Numbered from the stretch's first letter, positions 42,491 through 51,553 are shown. The stretch: DNA of 53,846 nucleotides from Bacillus sp. IITD106 (GCF_019459225.1 NZ_JAIAZY010000034.1:1-53846); one strand, 5' to 3'. A program made the numbers and translations. The notes: generated by a model from the sequence alone, not told the origin.

Positions 42491-42750
42491 AAAAGGGCTA
42501 CCCGCCTAAAAAGGACGAGTAACCCGTGGTGCCACCTTCATTCGTTTACAAAGTAAACGCACTTAAATCCGTACGGAAACGATAAACCATTTCGATACGT
42601 TGTCTTTTTTAACGGTAAGACACTCCGCTAGACCTACTGCTATTTCAATCTAGATGCTCAGAAGCCCATTCACCCATAATTCCGCACTGATTCCCACCAA
42701 CCATCAGCTCTCTAAAGCGTTCATGTGGATTACTCTTCTTCATCATCGCT
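42491..42750 (-). promoter_or_regulatory. T-box riboswitch of trpS
   Basis: On the minus strand the leader has the stem I start AGAGAGCTGATGGTTGGTG, a UGG specifier at 42666-42668 (GAAUGGGC), the T-box core GGTGGCACCACGGG, and a terminator (GGGTTACTCGTCC / GGCGGGTAGCCC) followed by TTTTT at 42491-42525. Uncharged tRNA-Trp would bind and permit transcription of trpS. Confidence 0.95.
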
Positions 42751-42842
42751 CACGTATATATTACGTTGTATTTTATATTATGAAATAATAAATAACAAGA
42801 CACTAGGACATTTGATATTATATTGTCAGGTACTTACTGGAG

Positions 42843-43226
42843 GTGTTGAAAATTAATTATAAAGAGACTTTACAAGCATATATCGATGCAACAAATTCAC
42901 ATGATTTTAATAATGTAAAAGACTTATTGCATCCAAATGCTGTTTATTGGTTTACGGATACATCTTGTACATCATTGGAAGAAATAGAAAGTTACTTTAA
43001 TAATGCCTGGGACACGATTAAAAATGAAGTGTATTCCGCAAAGGATGTGCAGTGGCTCACAGTCAGTGATACAACTGCAGTCTGCATCTATACATACCTT
43101 TACGAAGGATACCACGAAGAAAAATTTGTATCGGGCAGCGGAAGAGCGACAAATGTGTTTACTTTTGTAGATCATAAATGGAAATTGATTCATGAACATT
43201 TAAGCAGTCCAGTTGAACGAGTGTGA
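42843..43226 (+). CDS. NTF2/SnoaL-like protein
   Basis: The 127-residue protein has the cone-like NTF2 pattern: YIDATNSHDFNNVKDLLHPNAVYWF at the start and VFTFVDHKWKLIHEHLS at the end. Such proteins are small hydrolases, isomerases or ligand-binding proteins; this one has no assignable reaction. The frame opens GTG-TTG with GGAGG very close, so the exact start is uncertain. It diverges from the trpS T-box. Confidence 0.75.
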   Translation: MLKINYKETLQAYIDATNSHDFNNVKDLLHPNAVYWFTDTSCTSLEEIESYFNNAWDTIKNEVYSAKDVQWLTVSDTTAVCIYTYLYEGYHEEKFVSGSGRATNVFTFVDHKWKLIHEHLSSPVERV

Positions 43227-43347
43227 GGCAGGTCATTGTGAAATGCCTTACTCAAACCTTTTTTGAGGCATAACTGACAACAGTTTAGAAAAAAAGGTCC
43301 GAAATATAGGTTATAATAGAAGTACCAGTTGATGAGGAGGTTTTTGT

Positions 43348-43935
43348 ATGAAGTCTCGTGATGAAAAACCTATTCTAAAAGAATCCCCAATCACTTATGA
43401 CGATTATGCAAAGCTTCCAGATGACGGGAAAATGTATGAATTGGCAAATGGAGTACTGGAGCTGATAACTCCCGCACCCTCTCCTAAACATCAAATTATG
43501 AGCTATTTCATGCAAGACATATTAATGAAAAGTTGCCAGCAAGAATATATTATTTTTGCATCACCAATCGATTTAATTTTATCTAAAACAGAAACACGTC
43601 AACCCGATTTAGTCGTGATTCATCGTAATAATATGGAAATCATTACAAAGAGGGGAATAGAGGGAACTCCTAATTTAGTTGCTGAAATATTGTCACCCCA
43701 TTCGATCAAAAGGGATAGATTTGATAAGCTCAAGGTTTATGCCAAGTATCGGATTCCTGAATATTGGATTATTGATCCTGCGAATGAGTCTCTTGAACAA
43801 TATGTTTTGGTTAATGATGGCTATGAACTTTTTAATGTTTATGGAAGAGAAGACACCGTCCAATCCGAACTAATAAAATGTGCCTCTTTTACGATGGCGG
43901 AAATTGCGGACGCAGCCGCGGATTTTCCAGGATAA
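43348..43935 (+). CDS. Uma2 family (DUF820) endonuclease-fold protein
   Basis: The 195-residue protein shows the PD-(D/E)XK core of the Uma2 family: YELANGVLELI, RQPDLVVI and LVAEILSPHSIKRDRFDKLKVY, ending YWIIDP. Members have a restriction-endonuclease fold; their biological role is poorly known and many are multicopy in cyanobacteria. AGGAGG precedes the ATG. It has its own terminator. Confidence 0.85.
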   Translation: MKSRDEKPILKESPITYDDYAKLPDDGKMYELANGVLELITPAPSPKHQIMSYFMQDILMKSCQQEYIIFASPIDLILSKTETRQPDLVVIHRNNMEIITKRGIEGTPNLVAEILSPHSIKRDRFDKLKVYAKYRIPEYWIIDPANESLEQYVLVNDGYELFNVYGREDTVQSELIKCASFTMAEIADAAADFPG

Positions 43936-43958
43936 GGATAAAAAATTTGTCTAAAGTA

Positions 43959-43994
43959 AAAAGCTCCCTTCATCAACGTCAATAAGGGAGCTTT
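43959..43994. terminator. Bidirectional terminator Uma2/DUF6157
   Basis: An 11-bp stem (AAAGCTCCCTT / AAGGGAGCTTT) lies between the convergent genes ending at 43935 and 44001. Confidence 0.85.
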
Positions 43995-44000
43995 CACTGT

Positions 44001-44405
44001 TTATTTTCTTTTCGATCGTATTCCTTTTACTTTCGTTATATCATCGCGCTCAAGCAATTGTTGATAGTTTTCACTTTCAGCATCATAGATGGCCACTTTT
44101 CCTTCATCATCATAATGGATTCCCCATCCATAATTTTTTACTAAAGGAGAGGCTCTGAAGCAGGCCTTTGGTTTTGAAAAAAATTGCTCGCGCAACGCAT
44201 CTACGTTGACTTCCTCCATTTGATTCTTAATTAGGTATGTTTTAAACTGTACATCGTCTTGCGTATATTTATAAGGATTATTCTTGATCAAATCATACTC
44301 AATGGAAGCAATCGTAGGCTTTTCATTTTTAGCAACTGGTACTTTTGCAGATGTAACCTTTGAATCTTCTGAAATTGTAATGAGAGTATTTTTGTAACTC
44401 AACAT
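44001..44405 (-). CDS. DUF6157 family protein
   Basis: The 134-residue protein matches DUF6157 throughout: NTLITISEDSK at the start, NPYKYTQDDVQF, CFRASPLVKNYGWGIHYDDEGK and RSKRK at the end. No function is known for the family. GGAGG precedes the ATG. It lies 10 bp after the Asp-box gene, probably in one transcript. Confidence 0.75.
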   Translation of the reverse strand: MLSYKNTLITISEDSKVTSAKVPVAKNEKPTIASIEYDLIKNNPYKYTQDDVQFKTYLIKNQMEEVNVDALREQFFSKPKACFRASPLVKNYGWGIHYDDEGKVAIYDAESENYQQLLERDDITKVKGIRSKRK

Positions 44406-44415
44406 GAATCCCTCC

Positions 44416-45717
44416 TCAATCTAACACATTCTCCGAATCGACCAAACTAGAAAATACCCACGTCTTTCCTTCATCTTCTGATGTGTATTTTGCCATAACC
44501 TTGCCACCAAGGTAATCTCCATCAGGTCCTTGATTAACTAGTAAAGTTCCTTGACCATCCTTAAAAACAGGTACTTCTGCTACAGTAAAAATCCCTTTAT
44601 ATTCATCGGGGATCGGGACTTCAACTTCTTCCCAATTACCTCCTCCATCATCCGTGCGATAAATAGATGGTCTAGGATGTTCATCCATTACATTAACTGC
44701 GCCGAATGATATAAAGCCAAGCTTGTCATTTATAAAGCCACCACTTGTAATTAATTGTTGTGTCTCATTCACTGATCCAGCCATTTCCCATGTTTTCCCG
44801 CCATCATGTGTTTTCATAACAAAGTTGGCCTCCCAAGACATCGTTCGATCACATGTAAAAATGAGATACCCATCCTTCTCTGATGTAAAACCGACAAACC
44901 TTTGGCGGACAGGCGATAATTGATCTTTTATTAATATTTTATCCCATGTTTTTCCTTGATCCGTTGTCATTAACAAATATAGTTCTTGATTTGAAAATAG
45001 TACAAAAGCAGTTCTCTTAGGACTAATGATATAGCTACTTTTGATTAAGTCATTTTTAGGACCGCTATAATCTCCGCCAAATAATTCATCTGTCGATACT
45101 GGTACTACTACCCAATTTTTTCCGTTATCATATGTTATTTTTAAAATGTCATTCGTGATTTCGTATCGAAAGTCGTCATTTGATTCTATTCCAGCTTCCT
45201 TTTGATAACTCTCCTTACCTTGTACAGGCGGGAGGCCAATCAATTTGTCATTTGAATTCTCGAAGCTTACTAAGGTATATGTTAACCCTTCTTCATTTCG
45301 TATCTTCAATTTCCAAACGATGTTATCCACTAATCCCTTGTCATTTATTTCCCCAAAACTAGTCTTCGTTCCTTCGTTTGGCTCAACTTGATGGACAACC
45401 GCCACGACGAATTCTTTCTCGTCCCCCTCCAACAAATGAAATCTTTTAAAAAAAGCATTCTTAATCAACCCGTCATCTTTAAATTTTTGCATTAAATCAA
45501 ACCACAAACGATAGGCAATCGTTTCGGGCCTTATATCCTCTTGACTTACTGTTAAAGTAAGTGGTAATTTCTGATTAACTTCCTTCTCGTTGAGCTCCTT
45601 TTTAGGTACATTACCGATAGGTTCTTTATCACTTTTAGGATAAAAAAGCATAAACCCAACGATAACGATTAAGAAAGTAACGATGATGATTCCTAAGCGA
45701 TTTTGTTTGAGTTTCAT
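44416..45717 (-). CDS. Membrane-anchored Asp-box (BNR) repeat protein
   Basis: The 433-residue protein has an N-terminal membrane segment (residues 8-26), a variable linker, and a beta-propeller region with Asp-box motifs (TTDQGKTWDK, THDGGKTWEM, DDGGGNWEEV, SEDEGKTWVF). The pattern is like sialidase/Ycf48-type propellers, without sialidase catalytic motifs that I can see. It should sit outside the membrane. The ligand is unknown. Confidence 0.75.
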   Translation of the reverse strand: MKLKQNRLGIIIVTFLIVIVGFMLFYPKSDKEPIGNVPKKELNEKEVNQKLPLTLTVSQEDIRPETIAYRLWFDLMQKFKDDGLIKNAFFKRFHLLEGDEKEFVVAVVHQVEPNEGTKTSFGEINDKGLVDNIVWKLKIRNEEGLTYTLVSFENSNDKLIGLPPVQGKESYQKEAGIESNDDFRYEITNDILKITYDNGKNWVVVPVSTDELFGGDYSGPKNDLIKSSYIISPKRTAFVLFSNQELYLLMTTDQGKTWDKILIKDQLSPVRQRFVGFTSEKDGYLIFTCDRTMSWEANFVMKTHDGGKTWEMAGSVNETQQLITSGGFINDKLGFISFGAVNVMDEHPRPSIYRTDDGGGNWEEVEVPIPDEYKGIFTVAEVPVFKDGQGTLLVNQGPDGDYLGGKVMAKYTSEDEGKTWVFSSLVDSENVLD

Positions 45718-45810
45718 AAATTTTCAACCTCTTTGTCTTGTATCATCTCTAACATTATCCGATATCCTTTTCTTACGCAATTTCTTTTTAGCAAATCCCC
45801 CACTCATAAA

Positions 45811-45839
45811 ATAAGAGCATGCTTCTAACATGCTCTTAT
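45811..45839 (-). terminator. Terminator after erm
   Basis: An 11-bp perfect stem (ATAAGAGCATG / CATGCTCTTAT) follows the erm stop and ends in TTTTA on the minus strand. Confidence 0.85.
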
Positions 45840-45847
45840 CACCCCTA

Positions 45848-46705
45848 TTAGTATTGTTTTTTCTTTCTTGATCTTGGCCAAAGATGTTGTTGAACATACG
45901 TGGTCATTGTGTCAAAAACGATTCCCCATTGAGATTCAGTTAGAGAGCCGATTGGCGTTTCATATTGGATGGATAAGCTTCTTTTTAAACGTTTCATCTG
46001 CAGCGGGGAAAATATTCCTCTTAACGCAATTTCGATTGGTGCATCAGGCTTCTTTAGGGCATATTCTGCAAATCCAAGAAAGGTTGCATAATATTTGTAA
46101 GAAACAATCGGCTTTACCTTTCTCCTAATTACAAGTATGGCAGAATCGACCCTTGGTGGAGGAGAAAAATGTTCTCTAGAAATTTCTTTAACATAGAGAA
46201 GATCAAACCACATTCTCCACACTAAAACATAAGGATTTTTCACGAACTTTGAAGTAAATCGTCTAGCTGCCCCTTTTTCCATCACAATGACCCCTCTTTG
46301 CAAACCATTCGATGGATTATTTAGAAGCATCTTCATTATGGGCGTCGTGATGGAATAAGGAATATTTGATACGACTATAAATTTTTCTCTCGGCAAATGG
46401 ATTTTCATGATGTCTTGATGAATGATTTTTGTGTTTTGAAATTGTACGGCTTTCCTCTTTAGAATTTCGACGAATTTGGAATCATATTCCACCGCCAATA
46501 CCTTTCCTGCTCGTTCGTTTAGAACTGTCGTCAAAGCTCCTTTTCCCGCTCCTAATTCTAGAACGGTATCTTTTTTGCATACGTTCGCTTGATCCACGAT
46601 TTCGTGAAGTAGCTTTTTATTATGCATTAAATGCTGCCCAGAAAAATTGGGAGGCTCCCCTCGACTTAATTTTTTGTTACTATACTTGTGTTTTCTTTTC
46701 GTCAT
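45848..46705 (-). CDS. erm: 23S rRNA adenine N6-methyltransferase, Erm(D)-like
   Basis: The 285-residue protein starts [20 protein letters not shown] and has the SAM site [15 protein letters not shown] and the catalytic NIPYSITTP. It is very close to the Bacillus Erm(D)/Erm(K)/Erm(34) group across its length. It dimethylates A2058 (E. coli numbering), giving macrolide-lincosamide-streptogramin B resistance. ATG 46705 follows GGAGGG. An in-frame open stretch continues upstream to 46882, but it runs through the terminators and is not counted. A leader peptide and attenuator precede it. Confidence 0.93.
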   Translation of the reverse strand: MTKRKHKYSNKKLSRGEPPNFSGQHLMHNKKLLHEIVDQANVCKKDTVLELGAGKGALTTVLNERAGKVLAVEYDSKFVEILKRKAVQFQNTKIIHQDIMKIHLPREKFIVVSNIPYSITTPIMKMLLNNPSNGLQRGVIVMEKGAARRFTSKFVKNPYVLVWRMWFDLLYVKEISREHFSPPPRVDSAILVIRRKVKPIVSYKYYATFLGFAEYALKKPDAPIEIALRGIFSPLQMKRLKRSLSIQYETPIGSLTESQWGIVFDTMTTYVQQHLWPRSRKKKQY

Positions 46706-46724
46706 ATGATTTTCCCTCCAATAT

Positions 46725-46973
46725 AAAAAATCGCAGTCTTCTGCCTGCGATTTAGAGTAAAGGAAAGAAGCCTCGCCTTTTATAAATAAAAGTTGAAGCC
46801 TAGAACCATATCCCAAATAATCCACACCAATGAAGGCTTTAGGTAAAAATTTCCACAAAAAAAGAAAGGCAGAACAATCCACCTTTCTTCACGAATACAT
46901 ATTTAATAAGTTTTTTAATGAAGATTATTAAAAAAGGGCAGACGGATCCCGTTTACTCTGCTTACAGGCAGAG
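46725..46973 (-). promoter_or_regulatory. erm transcription attenuator with stacked terminators
   Basis: Three terminator-like hairpins precede erm on the minus strand. The first (46931-46961) pairs GCAG with CTGC around an inner ACGG/CCGT, then TTTTTT. Its left arm can instead pair with CTCTGC upstream (46956-46973), an anti-terminator. The second (46861-46890) is AAGAAAGG/CCTTTCTT with seven T. The third (46725-46753) is AAATCGCAG/CTGCGATTT with T run, ending next to the erm ribosome binding site. Ribosome stalling on the leader peptide would favour readthrough. Confidence 0.75.
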
Positions 46974-46991
46974 ACTTTAAGCACTATTTAA

Positions 46992-47039
46992 TTAGCTGCA
47001 TAAAGTTGATAAACGCAATCTAATCCATACAACACCCAT
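46992..47039 (-). CDS. erm leader peptide with RLR stall motif, 15 aa
   Basis: An ATG with GGAGGG ten bases upstream opens a 15-codon ORF, MGVVWIRLRLSTLCS. It contains Arg-Leu-Arg (residues 7-9), the '+X+' motif that stalls macrolide-bound ribosomes on the ErmD-type leader. The stop lies 18 bp before the anti-terminator arm, so a stalled ribosome would affect the folding downstream. Confidence 0.8.
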   Translation of the reverse strand: MGVVWIRLRLSTLCS

Positions 47040-47073
47040 TTTTTAACAACCCTCCGATCATCAAAGTACTTTT

Positions 47074-47102
47074 AATCTAACATAGATAGGATGGCATTTC
47101 AA
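47074..47102 (-). promoter_or_regulatory. Predicted erm promoter
   Basis: On the minus strand TTGAAA (47097-47102) and TAGATT (47074-47079) are 17 bp apart, placing the start point about 25-30 bp upstream of the leader peptide ATG. Confidence 0.45.
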
Positions 47103-47119
47103 AGGTTTTTCCCTTTTAA

Positions 47120-47593
47120 TTACAAAAATTTCTTTTGCGAGTATGTTTTAAGCATAAGATAGTGGGTTGATTTCGAGTATTGATCGCCTTTCGTGAACCC
47201 AAATGAAGTATAAAACGCATCAGCTTGTGGTGTACTGTTTAACACCAATATTTTAAAATAATTCTTTGCTTCTGAAATTAACGTTTCTAATAAGAGCTTA
47301 CCTATCCCCTTTCGACGATAATCTTTGGCTACATAAAATCTTCTTACTCGACCAATACTTGCATCGTCGGAAAAAGGATTAATGTTAATTCCTCCAACAG
47401 CAATCAGCACACCCTCCTGACCATAAACACCATATAAATCTTCACCAGGTTTGTTGAAAGTATTGGACCCGTCTTTATAATCATTCACTAATTTCTGAAG
47501 GAAACGAAAACCGGATTTACTGCTTTCTTCTACCAACGGGTATATATTTTCATCCAATACATTATTTATCCTTCTAACTTCATACTCTTTCAT
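47120..47593 (-). CDS. GNAT family N-acetyltransferase
   Basis: The 157-residue protein has the acetyl-CoA loop DYRRKGIGKLLLETLI (R/QxxGxG/A) and the C-terminal LNSTPQADAFYTSFGFTKGD strand-helix typical of GNATs. The acceptor is unknown. GGAGG precedes the ATG. It follows rpiA by 24 bp on the same strand. Confidence 0.85.
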   Translation of the reverse strand: MKEYEVRRINNVLDENIYPLVEESSKSGFRFLQKLVNDYKDGSNTFNKPGEDLYGVYGQEGVLIAVGGININPFSDDASIGRVRRFYVAKDYRRKGIGKLLLETLISEAKNYFKILVLNSTPQADAFYTSFGFTKGDQYSKSTHYLMLKTYSQKKFL

Positions 47594-47617
47594 CCCAACC
47601 CTCCTCGCACTGAAAGC

Positions 47618-48286
47618 CTATTTATGTAAAATTTCAACATGTCCATCTCCGTTTCCAATGACCATCGAATCCGCTATATTAACGAAAAGTCCATTCTCCA
47701 CTACCCCGGGAATCATATTTAATTTCTGAGTTAGTTCCATGGCATCGTGAATTTTTCCAAAAAAACAATCCAATATATAATTCCCATTATCCGTAATAAA
47801 AGGGAGATTATTTTTAACTCGCAATTTCGGTTCACAACCTAATGTACCAACCTGTTTACTTGTCACTTCCCAGCCAAATTGTGTGACCTCAACAGGTAAC
47901 GGAAATTTCCCTAAACTCGCTACATATTTTGTCTCGTCCATCACAACGATCATTCGTTTCGAAATGGAAGCCACCATTTTTTCACGCAGTAGTGCCCCTC
48001 CACCACCTTTGATGAGCTCAAATTCCGGATTGGTTTCATCCGCTCCATCTATTGTAATATCTATTTGTTCGATTGAAGACAAATTCACTAATGGGATTCC
48101 TAATTCTTTGGCTAGCTGTTCAGTTTGTTTGGAAGTAGGAACTCCCTTAATATTGAGTCCTTGTTTCACAAGTTCACCAAGCTTTAATATAGACCAATAA
48201 ACAGTGGAGCCAGTTCCAAGACCTACTATCATGTCATCATTGACGAATTCAACAGCTTTTTCACCCGCAAGTTTTTTGGCTTCCAT
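47618..48286 (-). CDS. rpiA: Ribose-5-phosphate isomerase A
   Basis: The 222-residue protein has the RpiA motifs: GLGTGSTVYW, DGADE (IDGADETNPEFELIKGGGGAL) and MKG-like lysine region with EKMVASISKR. It interconverts ribose-5-phosphate and ribulose-5-phosphate. GAGGTG precedes the ATG. It is the first gene of the pair with the GNAT. Confidence 0.95.
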   Translation of the reverse strand: MEAKKLAGEKAVEFVNDDMIVGLGTGSTVYWSILKLGELVKQGLNIKGVPTSKQTEQLAKELGIPLVNLSSIEQIDITIDGADETNPEFELIKGGGGALLREKMVASISKRMIVVMDETKYVASLGKFPLPVEVTQFGWEVTSKQVGTLGCEPKLRVKNNLPFITDNGNYILDCFFGKIHDAMELTQKLNMIPGVVENGLFVNIADSMVIGNGDGHVEILHK

Positions 48287-48416
48287 GTCAACACCTCGCC
48301 CAACCTTTTATTTAAGATCTAATTTAATAAGTTTTTTCGTCGCTTGAGTGGGTTTCCTGCCCGATTGAATCATTCTAAGTAACACAAAGAGTGGTTAGTT
48401 TTTTTGAAAGCTAACT

Positions 48417-48851
48417 TTAACTATTCTCATCAGACAAAATCAATTTTCTTAATTTGTTCGTCATTTCCGGGGAAGTATAGTATGCCGCTTCATCCATCAT
48501 ATACATAAAGATACTCTTTTCGTTTACCTTTCCTAAAGATAGATGCAGGGCATGCGTTGGCAATGCACCTTTTTCTGGCGTATATTCCACCATTATATCG
48601 TACTCAGGATCGGACACGTCTACCTTCCCTGACTGTTTTACAGCAGTTGTAATTGCTTTTTCAAAAGTCTCTAAGGACTTTTTATCATTAAAAGTTAAGA
48701 TGATCTCCTCATTCATTTCTCCAAATCCTTTAGATTTTGAAATATTTACTTCTGATATTTCTTCGTCTAAAAGAACCATTGTTTCCGTAGAACACCCCAT
48801 TAATAGTAATGGGCATAAAATAATTGCTATTGAAAAAAATACTGCTTTCAA
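48417..48851 (-). CDS. Small lipoprotein of unknown function
   Basis: The 144-residue protein has a lipoprotein signal (ILCPLLLMGCS) with lipobox LMGC at residues 17-20. The mature part is a short alpha/beta domain with ILTFNDKKSLETFEKAI, resembling the repeated domain of several Bacillus surface lipoproteins. The start is TTG with GAGGAGG upstream. No function assigned. Confidence 0.7.
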   Translation of the reverse strand: MKAVFFSIAIILCPLLLMGCSTETMVLLDEEISEVNISKSKGFGEMNEEIILTFNDKKSLETFEKAITTAVKQSGKVDVSDPEYDIMVEYTPEKGALPTHALHLSLGKVNEKSIFMYMMDEAAYYTSPEMTNKLRKLILSDENS

Positions 48852-48894
48852 GAGGCTCCTCCTCGTGCAACAGCTAAATGATAATTACATAAAC

Positions 48895-49962
48895 TCATAT
48901 CCTAGATGAGTTAGACCCATTCCCTAGATCCATCAGCATATTCTTAAAATCTCCAATGCTATTAAAGCTGACAATTGGGACATTGTTTTCTTTCAAAATC
49001 CTTATAAATGCTTCTTCAGCTTTATTCACTGCCCGTACGAAACTTGAGAGATTATCTGGATCGTAAAGATCGATAAATTTCAAATCAGGGTTTTGAATTC
49101 CAGTTTGTTCTTGAACATAATCAAGCTCAGATTGAAGATTAGTTGCCGCTAAAAAAACACTAAAAGCGTCTCCTTTTTCACAGGAATAGCGGATTTTATT
49201 CCAATGAGAAGATATCTCCTCGTAAAGCCCACTAAAATGGGACATAGATTTAGATGATGTATTTTCCCTTTTTATTGTTTTGAAAAAAGAGTCCACACAA
49301 CTTATTAAATCGGAACAAGCTATTTGAATTTTTTCGTAATCCTTTGCAGCAACTACTTCGCGTAAGACTTCATTGAATCCTTCTGGTAATCGATTCAGCA
49401 TAGAAAGTTCTTTAATCAATTGTTTTTCACCAAAGTGTAGAAAGGTTTGGTTCAATAGACAAAGTGTATCACTAATTTCAATAATGATATCGCCAGCCGC
49501 CGAAAGATTTTTACTGATACATAGCTCAGCATAATATTGCTTAGCTGTTGAAAGATGTTGATTAGCTTTTTCAATAAGTTCGGGTGTGAGAGGTCCGTTG
49601 TGAATCATTTCGATTTGTCTTTTTAGTTTTTCATAACGCTCCCTGTCTTCTTCTGATGCATAGTGAACTAAGCGTGAATTTGCGAGTATAGACACTCTCA
49701 TATCATCAAAGTTTGCAAAACTTTCAAGACGATCCCAATTTACACCCCAAAGATCATTACCACTGCCATTGAGAATGAATGTTGTTGCAAGATTCCAGCC
49801 CCGCTCAGTTTTTGGAACAAAAATCATATCTAAATCGGAATTTTCATTTGCAGTACCATTAACAACTGATCCATAGATAAACAGTATGCTAATATCATTA
49901 GGATATTTGATTTTAATTACATCCATGATTGAATCAAGTAGTTCATTGTGATGCCTTTCCAT
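48895..49962 (-). CDS. Nucleotidyltransferase domain protein
   Basis: The 355-residue protein has an N-terminal Pol-beta-type motif (YGSVVNGTANENSDLDMIF), a helical middle and a C-terminal alpha domain with no recognised signature. It is longer than the nucleotidyltransferase at 40636. AGGAGG precedes the ATG. It follows the GrpB gene by one base, so both are one operon. Confidence 0.75.
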   Translation of the reverse strand: MERHHNELLDSIMDVIKIKYPNDISILFIYGSVVNGTANENSDLDMIFVPKTERGWNLATTFILNGSGNDLWGVNWDRLESFANFDDMRVSILANSRLVHYASEEDRERYEKLKRQIEMIHNGPLTPELIEKANQHLSTAKQYYAELCISKNLSAAGDIIIEISDTLCLLNQTFLHFGEKQLIKELSMLNRLPEGFNEVLREVVAAKDYEKIQIACSDLISCVDSFFKTIKRENTSSKSMSHFSGLYEEISSHWNKIRYSCEKGDAFSVFLAATNLQSELDYVQEQTGIQNPDLKFIDLYDPDNLSSFVRAVNKAEEAFIRILKENNVPIVSFNSIGDFKNMLMDLGNGSNSSRI

Positions 49963-49963
49963 G

Positions 49964-50491
49964 CTACCCCTCCTTACTCTTTAAAGCCCACTCTCTAGCT
50001 TTTTCGACCAACTCATCAACGAATATTTGTTTTTCCTCTTGATACTTATAATGATCTTCAGGAAATTGATTTGCAATTCTTCTTTTTAAATCTCCATAAC
50101 TTGCAGCATCCTCTGGGTGTGCTATTAAATAAGCTTTAAAATCCAAATGTTTTTTTATATTTACATGACCAACTTGATAGATATGTACATGATGAGTTCT
50201 TTTTTCTCTCCCTTTTGGAAAGTATCTCCTTCCTTTTATACCATTTTCACCTCTAGGTTCATAACCTATTTCCTGTAATTTCGCATTGAATGAATCCACT
50301 GCTTCAATATCTTTCACAGCGATTAAAATGTCTATAATTGGTTTGGCAAAACCAATTGCTCGTATAGACGTACTGCCGATATGAAAAATATCAACTATGT
50401 CATCATTAAATATTTCTTTTAATTTTCGTTCCTCACTTAAATAGGAAATTTCCCAATCTTCGGTCCATGGAAGTATCAACGTTTTTCTCAT
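49964..50491 (-). CDS. GrpB family protein (UPF0157)
   Basis: The 175-residue protein has the GrpB fold of nucleotidyltransferase relatives: FHIGSTSIRAIGFAKPIIDILI and KHLDFKAYLIAHPEDAASYGDLKR. In some proteins GrpB is fused to a CoaE kinase; here it is free. No reaction is established. It is coupled with the nucleotidyltransferase gene that follows. Confidence 0.85.
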   Translation of the reverse strand: MRKTLILPWTEDWEISYLSEERKLKEIFNDDIVDIFHIGSTSIRAIGFAKPIIDILIAVKDIEAVDSFNAKLQEIGYEPRGENGIKGRRYFPKGREKRTHHVHIYQVGHVNIKKHLDFKAYLIAHPEDAASYGDLKRRIANQFPEDHYKYQEEKQIFVDELVEKAREWALKSKEG

Positions 50492-50586
50492 AAAATCAAA
50501 TCCCCTAACATTTATTTAAAAATTTGTTGACTAAGTAAAAAAGCATTTCCGAATAGTTCAGAAACACCATTTCAATACTCGTTATT

Positions 50587-50979
50587 TTATTGCTTACTCA
50601 CCCCACCGCCAAATGCAACAACATATCCATCTACATCCCTTATTGCAAATTCATTCCAAATAAGATCTTGATTTAAACCGTATGCCATTTCAGCACCTTT
50701 TGTTTTAAATTCTTCAAACAATACATCTACTTCATCCGAATAAGCAAAGGCATCCCATTGTGGCCCACCTTCAAGAGAAGAAAAAGGACGAACATCTTCT
50801 GGGCTGCTTGCCTCGTGTAAAATGAAAGTTAGTTGATCTCTCGTTACATGGATATGTTTGATGTCACCTATTCCGATTTCCTCATAATGAAATCCCAAAT
50901 CCTTATAAAATTGTGAGGACTTTTTTAAATCCTTTACTAAAAACACAATGGATGAACCGTTAATTTTCCCTAAACTCAA
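50587..50979 (-). CDS. VOC (glyoxalase/bleomycin resistance-like) protein
   Basis: The 130-residue protein has a VOC-fold pattern: SIVFLVKDLKKSSQFYKDLGFHYEE, QLTFILHEA and AIRDVDGYVVAFGG. It may bind a metal or small ligand. I chose TTG 50979 with AAGGGTG nine bases upstream; ATG 51003 has no ribosome binding site. Confidence 0.78.
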   Translation of the reverse strand: MSLGKINGSSIVFLVKDLKKSSQFYKDLGFHYEEIGIGDIKHIHVTRDQLTFILHEASSPEDVRPFSSLEGGPQWDAFAYSDEVDVLFEEFKTKGAEMAYGLNQDLIWNEFAIRDVDGYVVAFGGGVSKQ

Positions 50980-51081
50980 TTGTATACACACCCTTATCAG
51001 CATTTTTCTAATATAAAATGTTAATTCTATAGATGTCGCTCAATTCCTTTAAAGATTTTTCCATTTACAAATATAGCAGCA

Positions 51082-51108
51082 TATAATAAAATTAGTTAGG
51101 TTAACTAA
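51082..51108 (+). promoter_or_regulatory. MarR operator at a predicted promoter
   Basis: TTAGTTAGGTTAACTAA (51092-51108) is a perfect 7-3-7 inverted repeat typical of MarR sites. It starts four bases after a TATAAT (51082-51087), so a bound regulator would cover the start point of the marR-MFS operon. Confidence 0.7.
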
Positions 51109-51130
51109 CTATTATGTAAGGAGGATTTCC

Positions 51131-51553
51131 TTGTACTCTGTTTTTTCCAAAATCAAATTATTATACAAACCTTATACACAACAGATATTAAAAGTACTTG
51201 AGCCGCACGAGCTGACCGAATTGCAATGGGGCTTGCTTCGTTATTTACAAGAAGATGGACCTACTACATTTTCCGAAATTGCCGAGTATTGGCAGGTAGA
51301 AAAACCTTCTGTTACCCCAGTCGCTCAAAAGCTTATTGAGCTTGGTCTTATTGAGGTTCGCCCTGGAAAAGATAAACGGCAAAAAGTAATGCATATTACA
51401 GAACTAGGACAAATCAAATATAAAGAATGTAAAGCCTCGGTTGATTTGTATCAATCGAAATTATTGGAAGGAGTATCTGAGCAACAAATTAAAGATGTGA
51501 ACGAAGTTTTAGAACAACTAACGAGCAACGTAAAGAAAAGAGGATTAATTTGA
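51131..51553 (+). CDS. MarR family transcriptional regulator
   Basis: The 140-residue protein has the winged-helix core (LTELQWGLLRYLQEDGP, TFSEIAEYWQVEKPSVTPVAQKLIELGLIEVRPGKDKRQ with the DKRQ wing). The start is TTG with AAGGAGG upstream. It overlaps the MFS gene by four bases. It likely represses its own operon through the palindrome upstream. Confidence 0.9.
   Translation: MYSVFSKIKLLYKPYTQQILKVLEPHELTELQWGLLRYLQEDGPTTFSEIAEYWQVEKPSVTPVAQKLIELGLIEVRPGKDKRQKVMHITELGQIKYKECKASVDLYQSKLLEGVSEQQIKDVNEVLEQLTSNVKKRGLI

Noticed and set aside
46706-46882. N-terminal extension of Erm by 59 residues in frame
   Set aside because: It crosses two intrinsic terminators, has no ribosome binding site, and the known family start MTKRKHKY has GGAGGG upstream.
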